A DNA stretch of 64,000 nt from Nocardioides marinus (GCA_019801415.1 JAHVJD010000003.1:434001-498000); one strand, 5' to 3'; counted from the first letter of the stretch, positions 27,713 through 38,182 are shown. Made by a program: numbers and translations. Notes: a model not told the origin generated them from the letters alone.

Positions 27713-28032
27713 CCCGCAGGGGCGGGTCGCCTCCCGCCCGGTCCGCCGCATTCAGGGAATGCAACGTCCCGGTTGGGCCCGGCAGCGCGCCTTGCGCGCT
27801 GCCGGGCCCAAGGCCGCACAAGGGGCGTGTCGGCGCAGCCGATGCGCCAGCGGGCGCGGGAGAATTTCGGAAAACCGAGAGAACAAGCGCGGCTGCAGCG
27901 CGGCGACTAAGGCTGTGACCAGACGACGTTTGCGCACCGTTGCCGCTGGGACGTGTGCGGAGCGGGATGCAGTCCTGCCGTTGTAATGTCGTGCGGGACG
28001 CCGCCAGACGCCGAAACTCACGTCGCTGGAGG
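27713..28032. repeat. Gene-free convergent gap with an 18-bp perfect palindrome
   Basis: 320 bases without a gene between the convergent yaaA and kinase genes. The main feature is a perfect inverted repeat with 18-base arms TTGGGCCCGGCAGCGCGC (27773-27790) and its complement (27794-27811), loop CTT; its outer end carries the GTTGGGC tag seen in the dispersed family. A second hairpin covers the yaaA stop. Both may act as bidirectional terminators although T tracts are missing. Nothing else is recognisable. Confidence 0.7.
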
Positions 28033-30381
28033 TCAGGAGGCTTCGGCAGCCGCGGGCGGCGTGGCGGGCGTGAGGGGCAGCGCGTCGGCGGGCGCAAATG
28101 CGTGCAGCTTCTCGTGAATCAGCGCCTTGCGGAGCGGTTTGGTCAGGTAGTGGTCCAGACCGGCGGCCAGGATCGCGTCTGAATCGCCCGTCATCGCATG
28201 TGCGGTCAGCGCCACGATCGGCACATGGCCCCCGTTGTCCGCCTCGATCTTGCGGATTTCGACCGTGGCCTCCTTGCCGTCCATCATCGGCATCGAGATG
28301 TCCATGAAGACCAGATCGGGCTCGAACGCCTTGAACGCCTCCACCGCCTCGATCCCGTTGTTGGCAAATCGCAGCTCGATATCGAGGTCCTTGACCATTT
28401 TGCGGAACACCAACTGGTTGGTCTTGTTGTCCTCGGCGGCCAGCACCCGCATGCGGCGCAACACCGGCGCGGGCGCGTCCGTTGCGTTGTCCGCCTGCGG
28501 CCGGGTGGCCTGCAGCGCGGTGACGTCCTCTGTGGATTGGTCGCGCTGACCGGGCCCCGTGTTGTCCGCGTGGTCCTGCGTGGCGCCTGTTGCAGCTGGC
28601 GCTGCCTGCTGTTCCCTATGCGGGTCGGGGGGGGCGCAGGCCGGGGCCGCGGCCTCCCGGCCCAGCCGGGCGAGATGGTCGAACAGGTCCGAGCGCGGCG
28701 TTGGATATTGCAGAATGCCGCTGACCAGATCCCCGACCTGCAGCCCGTTGCAGGCCTGCGGGCTGGAGTTCAGCAGCAGCAAGGGCACATCGTGCCGCGG
28801 GCCGGATTTGAGGTCACGGGCCAAGTCTACTCCGTCCAGCGCGGGGGGATTATGTCCGCTGATGACCAGATCGATATCCTTGCCGATCGCCGCCCTCGCA
28901 GCGGCAGCATTGTCGGCCGTCGTCACCTGGATGCCCAGCATCAACAGGTGTTTCTGCAAAATTTCACGATTCAGCGGCCGGTCGTCGACCAGTAGCACAT
29001 GTCGCAGCGTCTCTGGCAGTTCCGGCAGCGTGTTGCCGCCATCGCCCTCCAGCGGCAGCGGCACCCGCAGCCCAAAGCAGGAGCCCTTGCCCTCTTCGCT
29101 GTCGACCCAGATCTCACCGCCCATCAATTCGATCAGCCGCTTGGAGATCGCCAGGCCCAGGCCGGTGCCCTCGAACTTGCGGTTGCGCTCGTCCTCGACC
29201 TGATTGAATTCGCCAAAGATGTGGTCGACCTTTTCGGCCGGGATACCGATGCCGGTGTCTTCGATGGTGATATGCACCGAGCAGATCTCGCTGTCGGGCG
29301 CGCTGATCCCGGTCACCCGCAGCGTGACGTGCCCTTCCTTGGTGAATTTCACCGCATTGCCCGCCAGATTGGTCAGCACCTGGCGGATCCGGCCGGGATC
29401 GCCGGTGAACCGGGTGGGCAGGAACAGGTCGTAATCCACCACCAGCGCCAGCCCCTTGTCGCGCGCAGTGGGTTGCAGCAGCATCACCACCTCATGCAGG
29501 CAGCGCTCCAGATCGAAGGGCTCGGGGTGCAGCTCCAGCTTGTCGGCCTCGATCTTGGAATAGTCGAGCACGTCGTTGATGATGACCAGCAGTGCCTCGC
29601 CCGAGCTCTTGATGGTATCGGCATAAAGCCGCTGTTCCTCGTCCAGACCGGTATCGCTCAGCAGTTCGGCCATGCCCACGACGCCGTTCATCGGGGTGCG
29701 GATTTCGTGGCTCATGTTGGCAAGGAAGGCAGACTTGGCCCGGTTGGCCTCCTCGGCGCGGGCGCGGGCTTCGCGCAGCTCATGCTCGTGCCGCACGGTC
29801 GAGGTGATGTCCAGCGCCAGAGACACCATGTCACCGCCGTGGCCGCGCTGGTCAATCAGCCGCAGATAGCGTTCGTCCCACAGTTGAACCATGATCGGCG
29901 CGGGCGAATCCGACAGCCAGCGATCCGTCATCATGTCGCGCCAGGCATCGGCGGCCAGTTCGCCCGTGTTGACCAGCCCTTCGTCGGTCATCAATTGCAG
30001 GATCCGCATGTAGGAGATGCCCGGCGCCACCTCCTCAAGGCCGTCAAAGATGTTTAGGTAGGCGGTATTGGCGCCGATCAGCTTGCTGTTGGAATCAAAG
30101 AAGGCAAAGCCGTCCTGAAAGGCCTGGATCGAATGCCACAGCCGCCGCTCGGCGGTTTCGATCTTCTCGTTGGCGGTGGTGAGGTCGGATTTGACCTTGG
30201 CGTTTTCGTCGCGGACGGTGGCGACCTCGGCCTGCGTCTGGCCGATCTGTTTGGTCAGTGCCAGTGCGTGGCGGCCCAGCTTGCGATTGGCAGCGGACAG
30301 TTCGGCCTGCTTCAGTTCAAGCAACCGTTCTGCGGCCAGTCTTGCTCGCCGCTCCTCCGCCAATTTTTCAGCAAGGCTCAT
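28033..30381 (-). CDS. Cytoplasmic hybrid histidine kinase (coiled coil-PAS-HisKA-HATPase-REC-REC)
   Basis: 782-residue hybrid kinase without transmembrane segments. Residues 1-80 form a long coiled coil, then a PAS-like domain (about 85-205), the HisKA box [15 protein letters not shown] with His225, HATPase motifs ([23 protein letters not shown]), a first receiver and a second one. In receiver 1 the phospho-acceptor position reads [13 protein letters not shown], so the Asp is replaced by Gly and it should be inactive; receiver 2 keeps Asp694 in [13 protein letters not shown]. An Ala/Gln/Asp-rich linker joins them. The start is ATG 30381; a TTG six codons upstream is less likely. Divergent from the alpha-2-macroglobulin gene. 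Confidence 0.92.
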   Translation of the reverse strand: MSLAEKLAEERRARLAAERLLELKQAELSAANRKLGRHALALTKQIGQTQAEVATVRDENAKVKSDLTTANEKIETAERRLWHSIQAFQDGFAFFDSNSKLIGANTAYLNIFDGLEEVAPGISYMRILQLMTDEGLVNTGELAADAWRDMMTDRWLSDSPAPIMVQLWDERYLRLIDQRGHGGDMVSLALDITSTVRHEHELREARARAEEANRAKSAFLANMSHEIRTPMNGVVGMAELLSDTGLDEEQRLYADTIKSSGEALLVIINDVLDYSKIEADKLELHPEPFDLERCLHEVVMLLQPTARDKGLALVVDYDLFLPTRFTGDPGRIRQVLTNLAGNAVKFTKEGHVTLRVTGISAPDSEICSVHITIEDTGIGIPAEKVDHIFGEFNQVEDERNRKFEGTGLGLAISKRLIELMGGEIWVDSEEGKGSCFGLRVPLPLEGDGGNTLPELPETLRHVLLVDDRPLNREILQKHLLMLGIQVTTADNAAAARAAIGKDIDLVISGHNPPALDGVDLARDLKSGPRHDVPLLLLNSSPQACNGLQVGDLVSGILQYPTPRSDLFDHLARLGREAAAPACAPPDPHREQQAAPAATGATQDHADNTGPGQRDQSTEDVTALQATRPQADNATDAPAPVLRRMRVLAAEDNKTNQLVFRKMVKDLDIELRFANNGIEAVEAFKAFEPDLVFMDISMPMMDGKEATVEIRKIEADNGGHVPIVALTAHAMTGDSDAILAAGLDHYLTKPLRKALIHEKLHAFAPADALPLTPATPPAAAEAS

Positions 30382-30532
30382 CCCTGCAAACTCCGGCAAT
30401 CTATTAACATCAAACGTCGCACGGGAAAAATCCGCGTCCGCAAGCAGGAATGCTGCTCTCTTGGTGTTACGCCGGGGAATCTTGCCATGACGTTAAGCGC
30501 GTGCCAGCCTGTCGCCAGTTTTGGAGGGTGCC

Positions 30533-33500
30533 ATGCCGCGTTTGTTTGCTTTATTTTTCTTCTGTCTTGCCGCGAAACTGTTTGTATCACCTGCCGTTGC
30601 GAGTGAGCCCGCCCTGCCGGATTTTCGCTACAAGTCCTTCGCCAACAAGGATTTTTACGGTGCGGACCTGCAACCGCTCTTTGATAGCGATATCATGTCC
30701 TGCGCGCGCGCCTGTTCGGCCCAGACAGAGTGTGTCGGATTTGTTTTCAACCAACGCGCAAATTCCTGCTTTCCCAAGTCCGCAATGCATCAAGCCAGCC
30801 CCTTCGACGGGGCGATGGCGGTCCTGAAACAACCGGTTGAGCAGGCACAGCAAGCGGTTGCCGACCAGCGTGCGGCCCGTCTCGGGGCGGCGGCTGCGGC
30901 GGATCTCGAGCGGGCCGGCCGCCAGGCGCAGATGCTGGGGCTGCGCTATCCCTTGGCCACGACCGACCCGGCCGAGGCCGCCGAGGCCGCCCGCGCCCGG
31001 ATTGCTGCCGGCGATGAACTGGCGGCGCTGTACTGGATGGGGCAGGCGGTGGTGCTGTCGGACAGCGCCGATGACTGGAACCGCTTTGCCGCCTATCACC
31101 TGCGCGCCGCCCGCGACGCCGCCAGCCGCTCGGCGCGCAACCGCCACAACGAGGACGCCTATCTCGCCGCCCTGAACAGCTACCTGCGCGCCGCGGCGCC
31201 TGCTGGGCAGGCCGACGCCCTTGCCCTTGCCGCCGACGCACAGGAGGCCCGCGGTCGCGGGCGGGACATGCTGCATCTCCTGCGCCTGGCCGAGGACACC
31301 GCGCCGGGCCTGCTGCCCGCAGAACGGCTTGAGGCGGCGATTGCCAAATACGGCTTCCGCGTCACCGGCTCCTCGGTCGAAAGCGACAGCGCCGCGCCGC
31401 GGATCTGCGCCGAGTTCAGCGAGGATCTGGAACAGGCGGGCACAGATTACGAAAACTACGTGCGTCTCGACGGCGCGGCGCTGGCGGTCACCGTCTCGGG
31501 GCGGCAGCTGTGCCTCGACGGTGCCGAACATGGCCAGCGCTACCGCATCACCCTGCGCCGCGGCCTGCCCGCCGCCAATGGCGAGCAGCTCTACAAGGAT
31601 ACCGAGCTGACCCATTACGTTCGCGACCGCGCGCCCCAGGTGCGCTTTCCGGGCCGCGCTTATGTGCTGCCCGCGGGCGGCGAGGCAGCCGTGCCGGTGG
31701 AGACCGTGAACCTGACCGGGCTGGACCTGCGCCTGCGCCGCGTCAGCAGCCGCAACGTGCTGCGCACCCTGCAGGAGGGCTATTTCGCCCGCCCGCTGTC
31801 GCAATGGCAGGAGGATCACTTTGCCGCCGAGATCGCCGAGGACATCTGGCAGGGCAGCGCCGAGGTGGACAGCGCGCTCAACCAGGTGATGACCAGCCGC
31901 CTGCCGCTGGAGCAGGCGCTGGCGGGGCAGAAGCCGGGGCTCTATGCGCTCAGCGCGCGGGTGCCGGGGAGCGACCCGCAGGAGGACGCAGGGGCCACCC
32001 AGTGGTTCGTGATGACCGCGCTGGGTCTCAGCACCCTGTCGGGCAGCGACGGGCTGCATGTGCAGGTGCAGGGGCTGGCCGACGCCGCTCCGCGACCGGG
32101 CGCCGAGGTCAGCCTGATCTCCGCCGCGAACGAGGTGCTGGCGACCGAGGTCAGCGACGCCAGCGGCTATGTCCGCTTTGCGCCCGGCCTGATCCGCGGC
32201 AGCGGCGGCGCGGCCCCGGCGCTGGTCACAGCCCGCACGGGGGATGCGGCGGAGGAGACGGATTTCACCTTCCTGTCGCTGACCGATGCCGCCTTTGATC
32301 TGTCCGACCGCGGCGTGGCCGGACGGCCCGCGCCGGGGCCGGTGGACGTGTTCGTTGCGACCACCCGCGATGCCTTCCGCGCGGGCGAAACCGTGCATGT
32401 CACCGCGCTGGCCCGCGACAGCCGCGCGCAGGCTATCGAGGGGCTGCCGTTGACCGCCATCCTGAAACGCCCCGATGGGGTGGAATACAGTCGCCAGACC
32501 TCCGCCCGCGGGCACCAGGGCGGCCATGTCTTTGCGCTGGCCACCGATGCCGCCGCCCCGCGCGGCACCTGGCGGGTCGAGATCCTCTCCGACCTCAGCG
32601 CGCCGCCGCTCGCCAGCCGCCAGATCCTGGTCGAGGATTTCCTGCCCGAGCGCATCGATTTCACGCCCCAGGTCGCCAATGCCGATGCGCTGCAGCCCGG
32701 CGGCGCTGCCCAGCTGTCGCTGCAGGCTGATTACCTGTTCGGCGCGCCCGGCGCCGGGCTGAAGATCGAGGGCGAGCTGCGCCTTGGCGCCGCTGACACG
32801 CTGGCGCAATGGCCCGGCTACCGCTTTGGCCGCTATGACGAGCCCGCCGCGGTGCAGACTGAATATTTCGGCGGCGCGCAGACCGGCCCGGACGGCAGCG
32901 CCGCCCTGCAGGTGCCGCTGCCCGCCCGCCTGCCCGCCGAGGGCAAGCCGCTGACCGCCACCCTGATCACCCGCGTCGCCGATGGCTCCGCCCGCCCGGT
33001 GGAGCGCAGCCTCGAGCTGCCGGTGCGCCCCGCAGGCTCGGTGATCGGCATCAAGCCGCAGTTTGACGAGGTCGCCGCCGAAGGCTCCGAGGCCGGGTTC
33101 GAGCTGATCGCCCTGTCGCCGGACCTCACGCCGGTTCCGATGCGGGTGAAATGGAGCCTGAACCGGGTCGAGACCCGCTACCAGTGGTATCAGCTCTACG
33201 GCAGCTGGAATTGGGAGCCTGTCACCCGCCGCAGCCGCATCGCCACCGGCGAGGCGCAACTGGGCACCGACCCCCTGCCGCTGGCACAGCCGGTGGACTG
33301 GGGCCGGTACGAACTGGTGGTGGAGCGCCTCGACGGTGCCTATGCCGCCGCGGCCTATGATTTCTACGCGGGCTGGTACGCGCCCGCGGGCAGCAGCGAA
33401 ACTCCCGCCCGGCTAGAGCTGTCGCTGGACCGCGAAACCTACGCCCCCGGTGAGACCGCCCGGCTACGCATCGTGCCGCCCGCCGCTGGCACTGCGCTGA

Positions 33501-35992
33501 TCTCGGTGATGTCGGACCGGCTGATCCACCGCATGGCAGTGGAGGTCGGCGCAGGTGAAACCGTGATCCCGCTGCAGGTGACCGCCGACTGGGGCAGCGG
33601 TGCCTATGTCAGCGCCACGGTGATCCAGCCGGTTGCGGGCAAGACCGGCCGCAGCCCGCTGCGCGCGCTGGGGCTGGCCCATGCCGCCGTCGCCCAGCCC
33701 GGCCAGCAGCTCTCGGTCGCGATCGACGTGCCGGATGTGGTCCGCCCGCGCAGCACCCAGACCGCCCAGCTGCGCGTCGAAGGTGCCGCGGCGGGAGAGG
33801 AGGTCTGGCTGACCGTGGCGGCAGTGGATGTCGGTATCCTCAACCTCACCGGCTTTGCCAGCCCCGATCCCAGCGCCCACTACCATGGCCAGCGCCGGCT
33901 TGGGATGGAACTGCGCGATGTCTACGGCCGCCTGATCGACCCCGGCAACGGGGCGATGGGGCGGATCCGTTCGGGCGGCGATGCGGACAGCGGCATGAAG
34001 ATGCAGTCACCGCCGCCGACGCAGGATCTGGTGGCGCTGTTCTCTGGCCCAGTGCAGGTCGGCGCCAATGGCGAGGCATCCTTCCCCATGCAGCTGCCGG
34101 CCTTCAATGGCACGCTGCGGCTGATGGCGGTGGCGTGGTCGGGCAAGGCCGTGGGCCAGGCCGAGGCCGACATGCTGGTGCGCGACCCGGTGGTGGTCAC
34201 CGCCGCGATGCCGCGCTTCCTCGCCCCCGGCGACAGCAGCCGCGCGCGGATCGAGATCGTCCACGCCGACGGCCCGGCGGGGGCGATGGCGCTCTCTGCC
34301 AATGCTGCGGGCGGGCTGGCGCTGGGCGGTCTGCCTGCCTCCGTCACCTTGGCCGAACAGGGCAAGGCGGTGCTGGAGCTGCCGATCACCGCGCAAACCG
34401 TGGGCGACCACACGCTGGCTCTGACGCTCACCACGCCGGACGGGCAGCAGCTGCGCCAGGAGCTGCGGCTGCCGGTGCGCGCCAATGATCCGGTGGCGGC
34501 CCAGACCCGCCGCTTCACGCTGGCAGGCGGCGACAGCTTCCTGTTCAGCAAGGATGTCTTTGCCGGCCTGCGCCCCGGCACCGCGCGCGCCACGATCTCG
34601 GCCGGGCCGCTGGCGCGGTTCGACGTGCCGGGGCTGCTCGCCGAACTCGACCAGTACCCCTATGGCTGCACCGAACAGGTGGCCTCGCAGGCGATGCCGC
34701 TGTTGTACCTCAGCAGCGTGGCCAAGGCCGCGGGGCTGGGCGACGGCCCGGCGGTGAACGCGCGCATCGAGGCCGCCATCCGCAAGGTGCTGACTCGCCA
34801 GGCCCCCAACGGCGCCTTCGGCCTGTGGCAGGCCGAGAGCGGTGAGTTCTGGCTTGATGCCTATGCCAGCGACTTCCTCAGCCGCGCGCGGGCGCAGGGG
34901 CATGAGGTACCGCCGCAGGCCTTTGCCCAGGCGATGGACAACCTGCGCAACCGCATCAACTATGCCCCCGACTTCGACCGCGGCGGCGCGGATATCGCCT
35001 ATGCGCTGCTGGTGCTGGCCCGTGAAGGCGCCGCGCAGATGGGTGATCTGCGCTATTATGCCGACGTGAAGGGCGATGCCTTCGCCACCCCGCTGGCGGT
35101 GGCCCAGCTGGGCGCGGCGCTGGCGGCCTATGGTGATCAGCGCCGGGCGGATCGGATGTTCGCCCGCGCCGCGCAGATGATCGCAACCGAAGGGCAGGGC
35201 GACAGCCGCCTCTGGCGCGCTGATTTCGGCACCGGTCTGCGCGACACCGCAGGGGTTCTGGCGCTGGCGGCCGAGGCCGGATCCGAGGCGGTGGACCGCG
35301 CGGCCTTCACCGCCCGCCTGGCCGCTGCCGAGGGCCGCCGCTCCACCCAGGAGGCTGCCTGGACGCTGCTTGCCGCCCACGCCCTGACCCGCACGCCCGA
35401 GGACACCGGCCTGCTAGTCAACGGCCAGCCGGTGCAGGGGCCGTTCGTGCATGCCTCGGACGGGGCGCAGGTGCAGGACCTGGCACTGACCGCCGCCAGC
35501 GGCCGCAGCGCCGAGATCACCCTGACCACCCTTGGCGTGCCCGAGGTGCCGCTGCCCGCGGGCGGCATGGGCTATACGATCAGCCGCAGCCACTACACGC
35601 TGGAGGGCGCGCCGCTGGACCTGCAAACGCTGGCAGTCGGCACCCGATTCGTCACCGTGCTGGAGGTCACCCCGCATGAGGAAACCGGCGCGCGGCTGAT
35701 GGTCAATGACCCGCTGCCCGCCGGGGTGGAGCTCGACAATCCCAACCTGCTGCGTTCCGGCGATCTGCGAGATCTGGACTGGCTGAAGCCCGCCGCCGCC
35801 ACCCATGCCGAGTTCCGCAGCGACCGCTTCCTGGCGGCGCTGGACCTGCGCGAGGCCAAGCCGGTGACGCTGGCCTATATCGCCCGGGCGGTGACGCCGG
35901 GCGACTTCCACCACCCCGCCGCCTCGGTCGAGGACATGTACCGCCCCGCCTTCCGCGCCCGCACCGAGACCGGGCGCGTGGAAGTCAGGTGA
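30533..35992 (+). CDS. Bacterial alpha-2-macroglobulin with N-terminal PAN/Apple-like domain
   Basis: 1819-residue periplasmic protease-trap protein. A signal peptide (to AVA, before SEPALPD) is followed by a cysteine-rich PAN/Apple-like segment (CARACSAQTECVGFVFNQ...C), macroglobulin and bait-type domains, and the thioester site YPYGCTEQ with Cys1379 and Gln1382, then the alpha-helical thioester domain and a C-terminal receptor-like domain. No lipobox is present, so a soluble protein is expected, not a lipoprotein. Such proteins entrap attacking proteases and work with PBP1C to guard and repair the wall. ATG 30533 follows GGAGGG. Its stop overlaps the pbpC start. Confidence 0.95.
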   Translation: MPRLFALFFFCLAAKLFVSPAVASEPALPDFRYKSFANKDFYGADLQPLFDSDIMSCARACSAQTECVGFVFNQRANSCFPKSAMHQASPFDGAMAVLKQPVEQAQQAVADQRAARLGAAAAADLERAGRQAQMLGLRYPLATTDPAEAAEAARARIAAGDELAALYWMGQAVVLSDSADDWNRFAAYHLRAARDAASRSARNRHNEDAYLAALNSYLRAAAPAGQADALALAADAQEARGRGRDMLHLLRLAEDTAPGLLPAERLEAAIAKYGFRVTGSSVESDSAAPRICAEFSEDLEQAGTDYENYVRLDGAALAVTVSGRQLCLDGAEHGQRYRITLRRGLPAANGEQLYKDTELTHYVRDRAPQVRFPGRAYVLPAGGEAAVPVETVNLTGLDLRLRRVSSRNVLRTLQEGYFARPLSQWQEDHFAAEIAEDIWQGSAEVDSALNQVMTSRLPLEQALAGQKPGLYALSARVPGSDPQEDAGATQWFVMTALGLSTLSGSDGLHVQVQGLADAAPRPGAEVSLISAANEVLATEVSDASGYVRFAPGLIRGSGGAAPALVTARTGDAAEETDFTFLSLTDAAFDLSDRGVAGRPAPGPVDVFVATTRDAFRAGETVHVTALARDSRAQAIEGLPLTAILKRPDGVEYSRQTSARGHQGGHVFALATDAAAPRGTWRVEILSDLSAPPLASRQILVEDFLPERIDFTPQVANADALQPGGAAQLSLQADYLFGAPGAGLKIEGELRLGAADTLAQWPGYRFGRYDEPAAVQTEYFGGAQTGPDGSAALQVPLPARLPAEGKPLTATLITRVADGSARPVERSLELPVRPAGSVIGIKPQFDEVAAEGSEAGFELIALSPDLTPVPMRVKWSLNRVETRYQWYQLYGSWNWEPVTRRSRIATGEAQLGTDPLPLAQPVDWGRYELVVERLDGAYAAAAYDFYAGWYAPAGSSETPARLELSLDRETYAPGETARLRIVPPAAGTALISVMSDRLIHRMAVEVGAGETVIPLQVTADWGSGAYVSATVIQPVAGKTGRSPLRALGLAHAAVAQPGQQLSVAIDVPDVVRPRSTQTAQLRVEGAAAGEEVWLTVAAVDVGILNLTGFASPDPSAHYHGQRRLGMELRDVYGRLIDPGNGAMGRIRSGGDADSGMKMQSPPPTQDLVALFSGPVQVGANGEASFPMQLPAFNGTLRLMAVAWSGKAVGQAEADMLVRDPVVVTAAMPRFLAPGDSSRARIEIVHADGPAGAMALSANAAGGLALGGLPASVTLAEQGKAVLELPITAQTVGDHTLALTLTTPDGQQLRQELRLPVRANDPVAAQTRRFTLAGGDSFLFSKDVFAGLRPGTARATISAGPLARFDVPGLLAELDQYPYGCTEQVASQAMPLLYLSSVAKAAGLGDGPAVNARIEAAIRKVLTRQAPNGAFGLWQAESGEFWLDAYASDFLSRARAQGHEVPPQAFAQAMDNLRNRINYAPDFDRGGADIAYALLVLAREGAAQMGDLRYYADVKGDAFATPLAVAQLGAALAAYGDQRRADRMFARAAQMIATEGQGDSRLWRADFGTGLRDTAGVLALAAEAGSEAVDRAAFTARLAAAEGRRSTQEAAWTLLAAHALTRTPEDTGLLVNGQPVQGPFVHASDGAQVQDLALTAASGRSAEITLTTLGVPEVPLPAGGMGYTISRSHYTLEGAPLDLQTLAVGTRFVTVLEVTPHEETGARLMVNDPLPAGVELDNPNLLRSGDLRDLDWLKPAAATHAEFRSDRFLAALDLREAKPVTLAYIARAVTPGDFHHPAASVEDMYRPAFRARTETGRVEVR

Positions 35993-38139
35993 AACGCCTG
36001 TTCAACAGGACCAAGGGCAGCGCCCGGCCCTGGGAGGGGGCGAAGCGCCCTCCCGTGGGGAGGGCCGGGCGCTGCCCGGCCTATCGGCCGGGCGGGCCGC
36101 TGCGATGGTGTGCGGTTCTTTTGACTGTGCTCTGCCTGTCTGTCTTCATCGCGGGACGCGCCTTCGACGCCTGGATCGACCGCACCGAGCTCCCCCTCAC
36201 GCTCACCGAAACCTCCACCGAAGTCCTTGACCGCAACGGCCGGCTGCTGCGCGCCTATCCGGTGGAGGACGGCCTGTGGCGGCTGGCAGTGCGGCCCGAT
36301 CAGGTCGACGCTGATTTCCTCGCCATGCTGCTGCGTTACGAGGACAAGCGGTTCTACGACCACGCCGGCGTCGATCCTCTGGCACTGATCCGCGCCGCGG
36401 GCCAGGCGCTGGGCAGCGGCCGCGCGGTCTCCGGCGGCTCGACCCTGACCATGCAGGTGGCGCGGTTGCTGGAGGACGGCACCACTGGTCGCTGGGCGGG
36501 CAAGCTGCGCCAGATGCGGGTGGCGCTGGCGCTGGAGCGCCGCCTCAGCAAGCCGCAGATCCTCACGCTCTACCTCACCCACGCGCCCTACGGTGGCGCG
36601 GTCGAGGGCATCCGCGCCGCCGCCCTGGGCTGGTTCGGCAAGGAACCTGCGCGCCTCACCCCGGCCGAGGCGGCGCTGCTGGTGGCCCTGCCGCAATCGC
36701 CCGAACGCCGCCGCCCGGATCGCTTTCCCGAAGCCGCCGAGCAGGCCCGCGACCGGGTGCTGGCGCGGATGCAGCGCCAGGGACTGCTGAGCGCGGAACA
36801 GGCCGAGGCCGCCCGCCGCACCCCGCTGCCGCACCGCCTGGCGGCGCTGCCGCAGCTGGCGCCGCATCTGGCCGATCACGAGACCGCCGCCCGCCCCGGC
36901 CTGCGCAGGCTGCAGCTGACGGTGGACCGCCAGACGCAGGCGCGGATGCAGCAGCTGCTGGCCGACGCGGCCCGGCAGGGCGGCCCGGACCTCTCGGCGG
37001 CGCTGATTGCGGCCGATCACCAGACCGGCGAGGTGCTGGCCATGGTCGGCTCCCCCGATTACAGCGCCACCGCGCGGCGCGGCTTTGTCGACATGACCCG
37101 CGCCATCCGCTCGCCCGGCTCGACCCTGAAACCGCTGGTCTACGGGCTGGCCTTCGACCAGGGGCTGGCACATCCCGAAACCCTGATCCATGACGGGCCG
37201 GTGAATTTCGCAGGCTACGCGCCGCAGAACTTCGACGGTGCCTTCCGCGGTGATATCCGCCTGCGCGAGGCGCTGCAGCAATCGCTCAACATTCCGGTGG
37301 TGAAACTGACGCAGGAGCTTGGCCCGGCCCGCCTGCTGGGTGTGCTGCGGGCGGGCGGCGCGGAGGCGCAGCTGCCCGGCGGCGGCGCGCCGGGGCTGGC
37401 GCTGGCGCTGGGCGGTGTCGGGGTCAGCCTGGCGGATCTGGTGCAGCTTTACGCCGGGCTGGCGGCAGGCGGGCAGGGGCCGGGGCTGCAGGTGCTGCAG
37501 GGCGAAACGCCCGCCGCCCCTGCGCGGTTGATGTCGCCCGAGGCGGCCTGGCACCTGGGCGACATCCTGCGTGGCCTGCCGGTGCCGCCGGGCGCGCGCG
37601 CGGGCAGCATCGCCTATAAGACCGGCACCTCTTACGGCCACCGCGACGCCTGGGCGATCGGCTGGGACGGCCGCCACGTGATCGGCATCTGGATGGGCCG
37701 CGCCGACGGCACGCCGGTGCCGGGCATCTTCGGCGGCGACCTGGCCGCCCCGGTGCTGTTCGAGGCCTTCGGCCGCCTCAAGCCTGCGCTGGAGCCGCTG
37801 CCGCCGCCGCCCTCCGCAACGCTGATCGTCAGCGCCGCCGAGCTGCCGCCGCCGCTGCGCCGCTTCCGGCCCCGGGACGCGGCCTTTGCCGCTGACGCCG
37901 CCGCGCCCGAGCTGATCTTCCCGCCGCAGGGTGCCCGGCTGGCGCTGGCGGGCGGCGAACTGACGCTGAAGCTGCGTGGCGGCACCGCACCATTTCTGGT
38001 GCTGGCCAATGGCGCGCCGGTGCTCAGCGGCGCGCGCAACCGGGAGATCAGCCTGCCCAGCCCCGGCGCCGGATTTTCCTCGCTGGTGGTGGTGGATGGG
38101 GCAGGCCGCTCTGACCGGGTGGACCTGCGGATCGATTGA
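35989..38139 (+). CDS. pbpC: Penicillin-binding protein 1C
   Basis: 716-residue bifunctional peptidoglycan synthase. One membrane anchor (residues about 40-58) is followed by the GT51 glycosyltransferase (catalytic Glu118 in YEDKRFYDH; GGSTLTMQVARLLE), the transpeptidase with Ser378 in SPGSTLKP, the SLN motif (QQSLNIP) and KTGTS at Lys544, then the BiPBP C-terminal domain. Start is a GTG sharing GTGA with the alpha-2-macroglobulin stop, implying coupled translation. Residues about 9-35 (Arg/Pro/Gly-rich) are encoded by a 79-base nest of palindromes. The alpha-2-macroglobulin/PBP1C pair is a known arrangement in Proteobacteria. Confidence 0.95.
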   Translation: MKRLFNRTKGSARPWEGAKRPPVGRAGRCPAYRPGGPLRWCAVLLTVLCLSVFIAGRAFDAWIDRTELPLTLTETSTEVLDRNGRLLRAYPVEDGLWRLAVRPDQVDADFLAMLLRYEDKRFYDHAGVDPLALIRAAGQALGSGRAVSGGSTLTMQVARLLEDGTTGRWAGKLRQMRVALALERRLSKPQILTLYLTHAPYGGAVEGIRAAALGWFGKEPARLTPAEAALLVALPQSPERRRPDRFPEAAEQARDRVLARMQRQGLLSAEQAEAARRTPLPHRLAALPQLAPHLADHETAARPGLRRLQLTVDRQTQARMQQLLADAARQGGPDLSAALIAADHQTGEVLAMVGSPDYSATARRGFVDMTRAIRSPGSTLKPLVYGLAFDQGLAHPETLIHDGPVNFAGYAPQNFDGAFRGDIRLREALQQSLNIPVVKLTQELGPARLLGVLRAGGAEAQLPGGGAPGLALALGGVGVSLADLVQLYAGLAAGGQGPGLQVLQGETPAAPARLMSPEAAWHLGDILRGLPVPPGARAGSIAYKTGTSYGHRDAWAIGWDGRHVIGIWMGRADGTPVPGIFGGDLAAPVLFEAFGRLKPALEPLPPPPSATLIVSAAELPPPLRRFRPRDAAFAADAAAPELIFPPQGARLALAGGELTLKLRGGTAPFLVLANGAPVLSGARNREISLPSPGAGFSSLVVVDGAGRSDRVDLRID
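36015..36093. repeat. Nested palindromes inside the 5' coding region of pbpC
   Basis: Outer perfect arms of 17 bases GGGCAGCGCCCGGCCCT (36015-36031) and its complement (36061-36077), inner arms GGGAGGG / CCCTCCC (36032-36054), then GCCCGGCC / GGCCGGGC (36074-36093). The last stem equals that of the intergenic palindrome at 24666. It encodes the cytoplasmic tail before the membrane anchor, where extra residues could be tolerated. Confidence 0.75.
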
Positions 38140-38182
38140 CGACAACCTGACAGGATCTGGCACGGCGGTGGAGAGGTATTTC

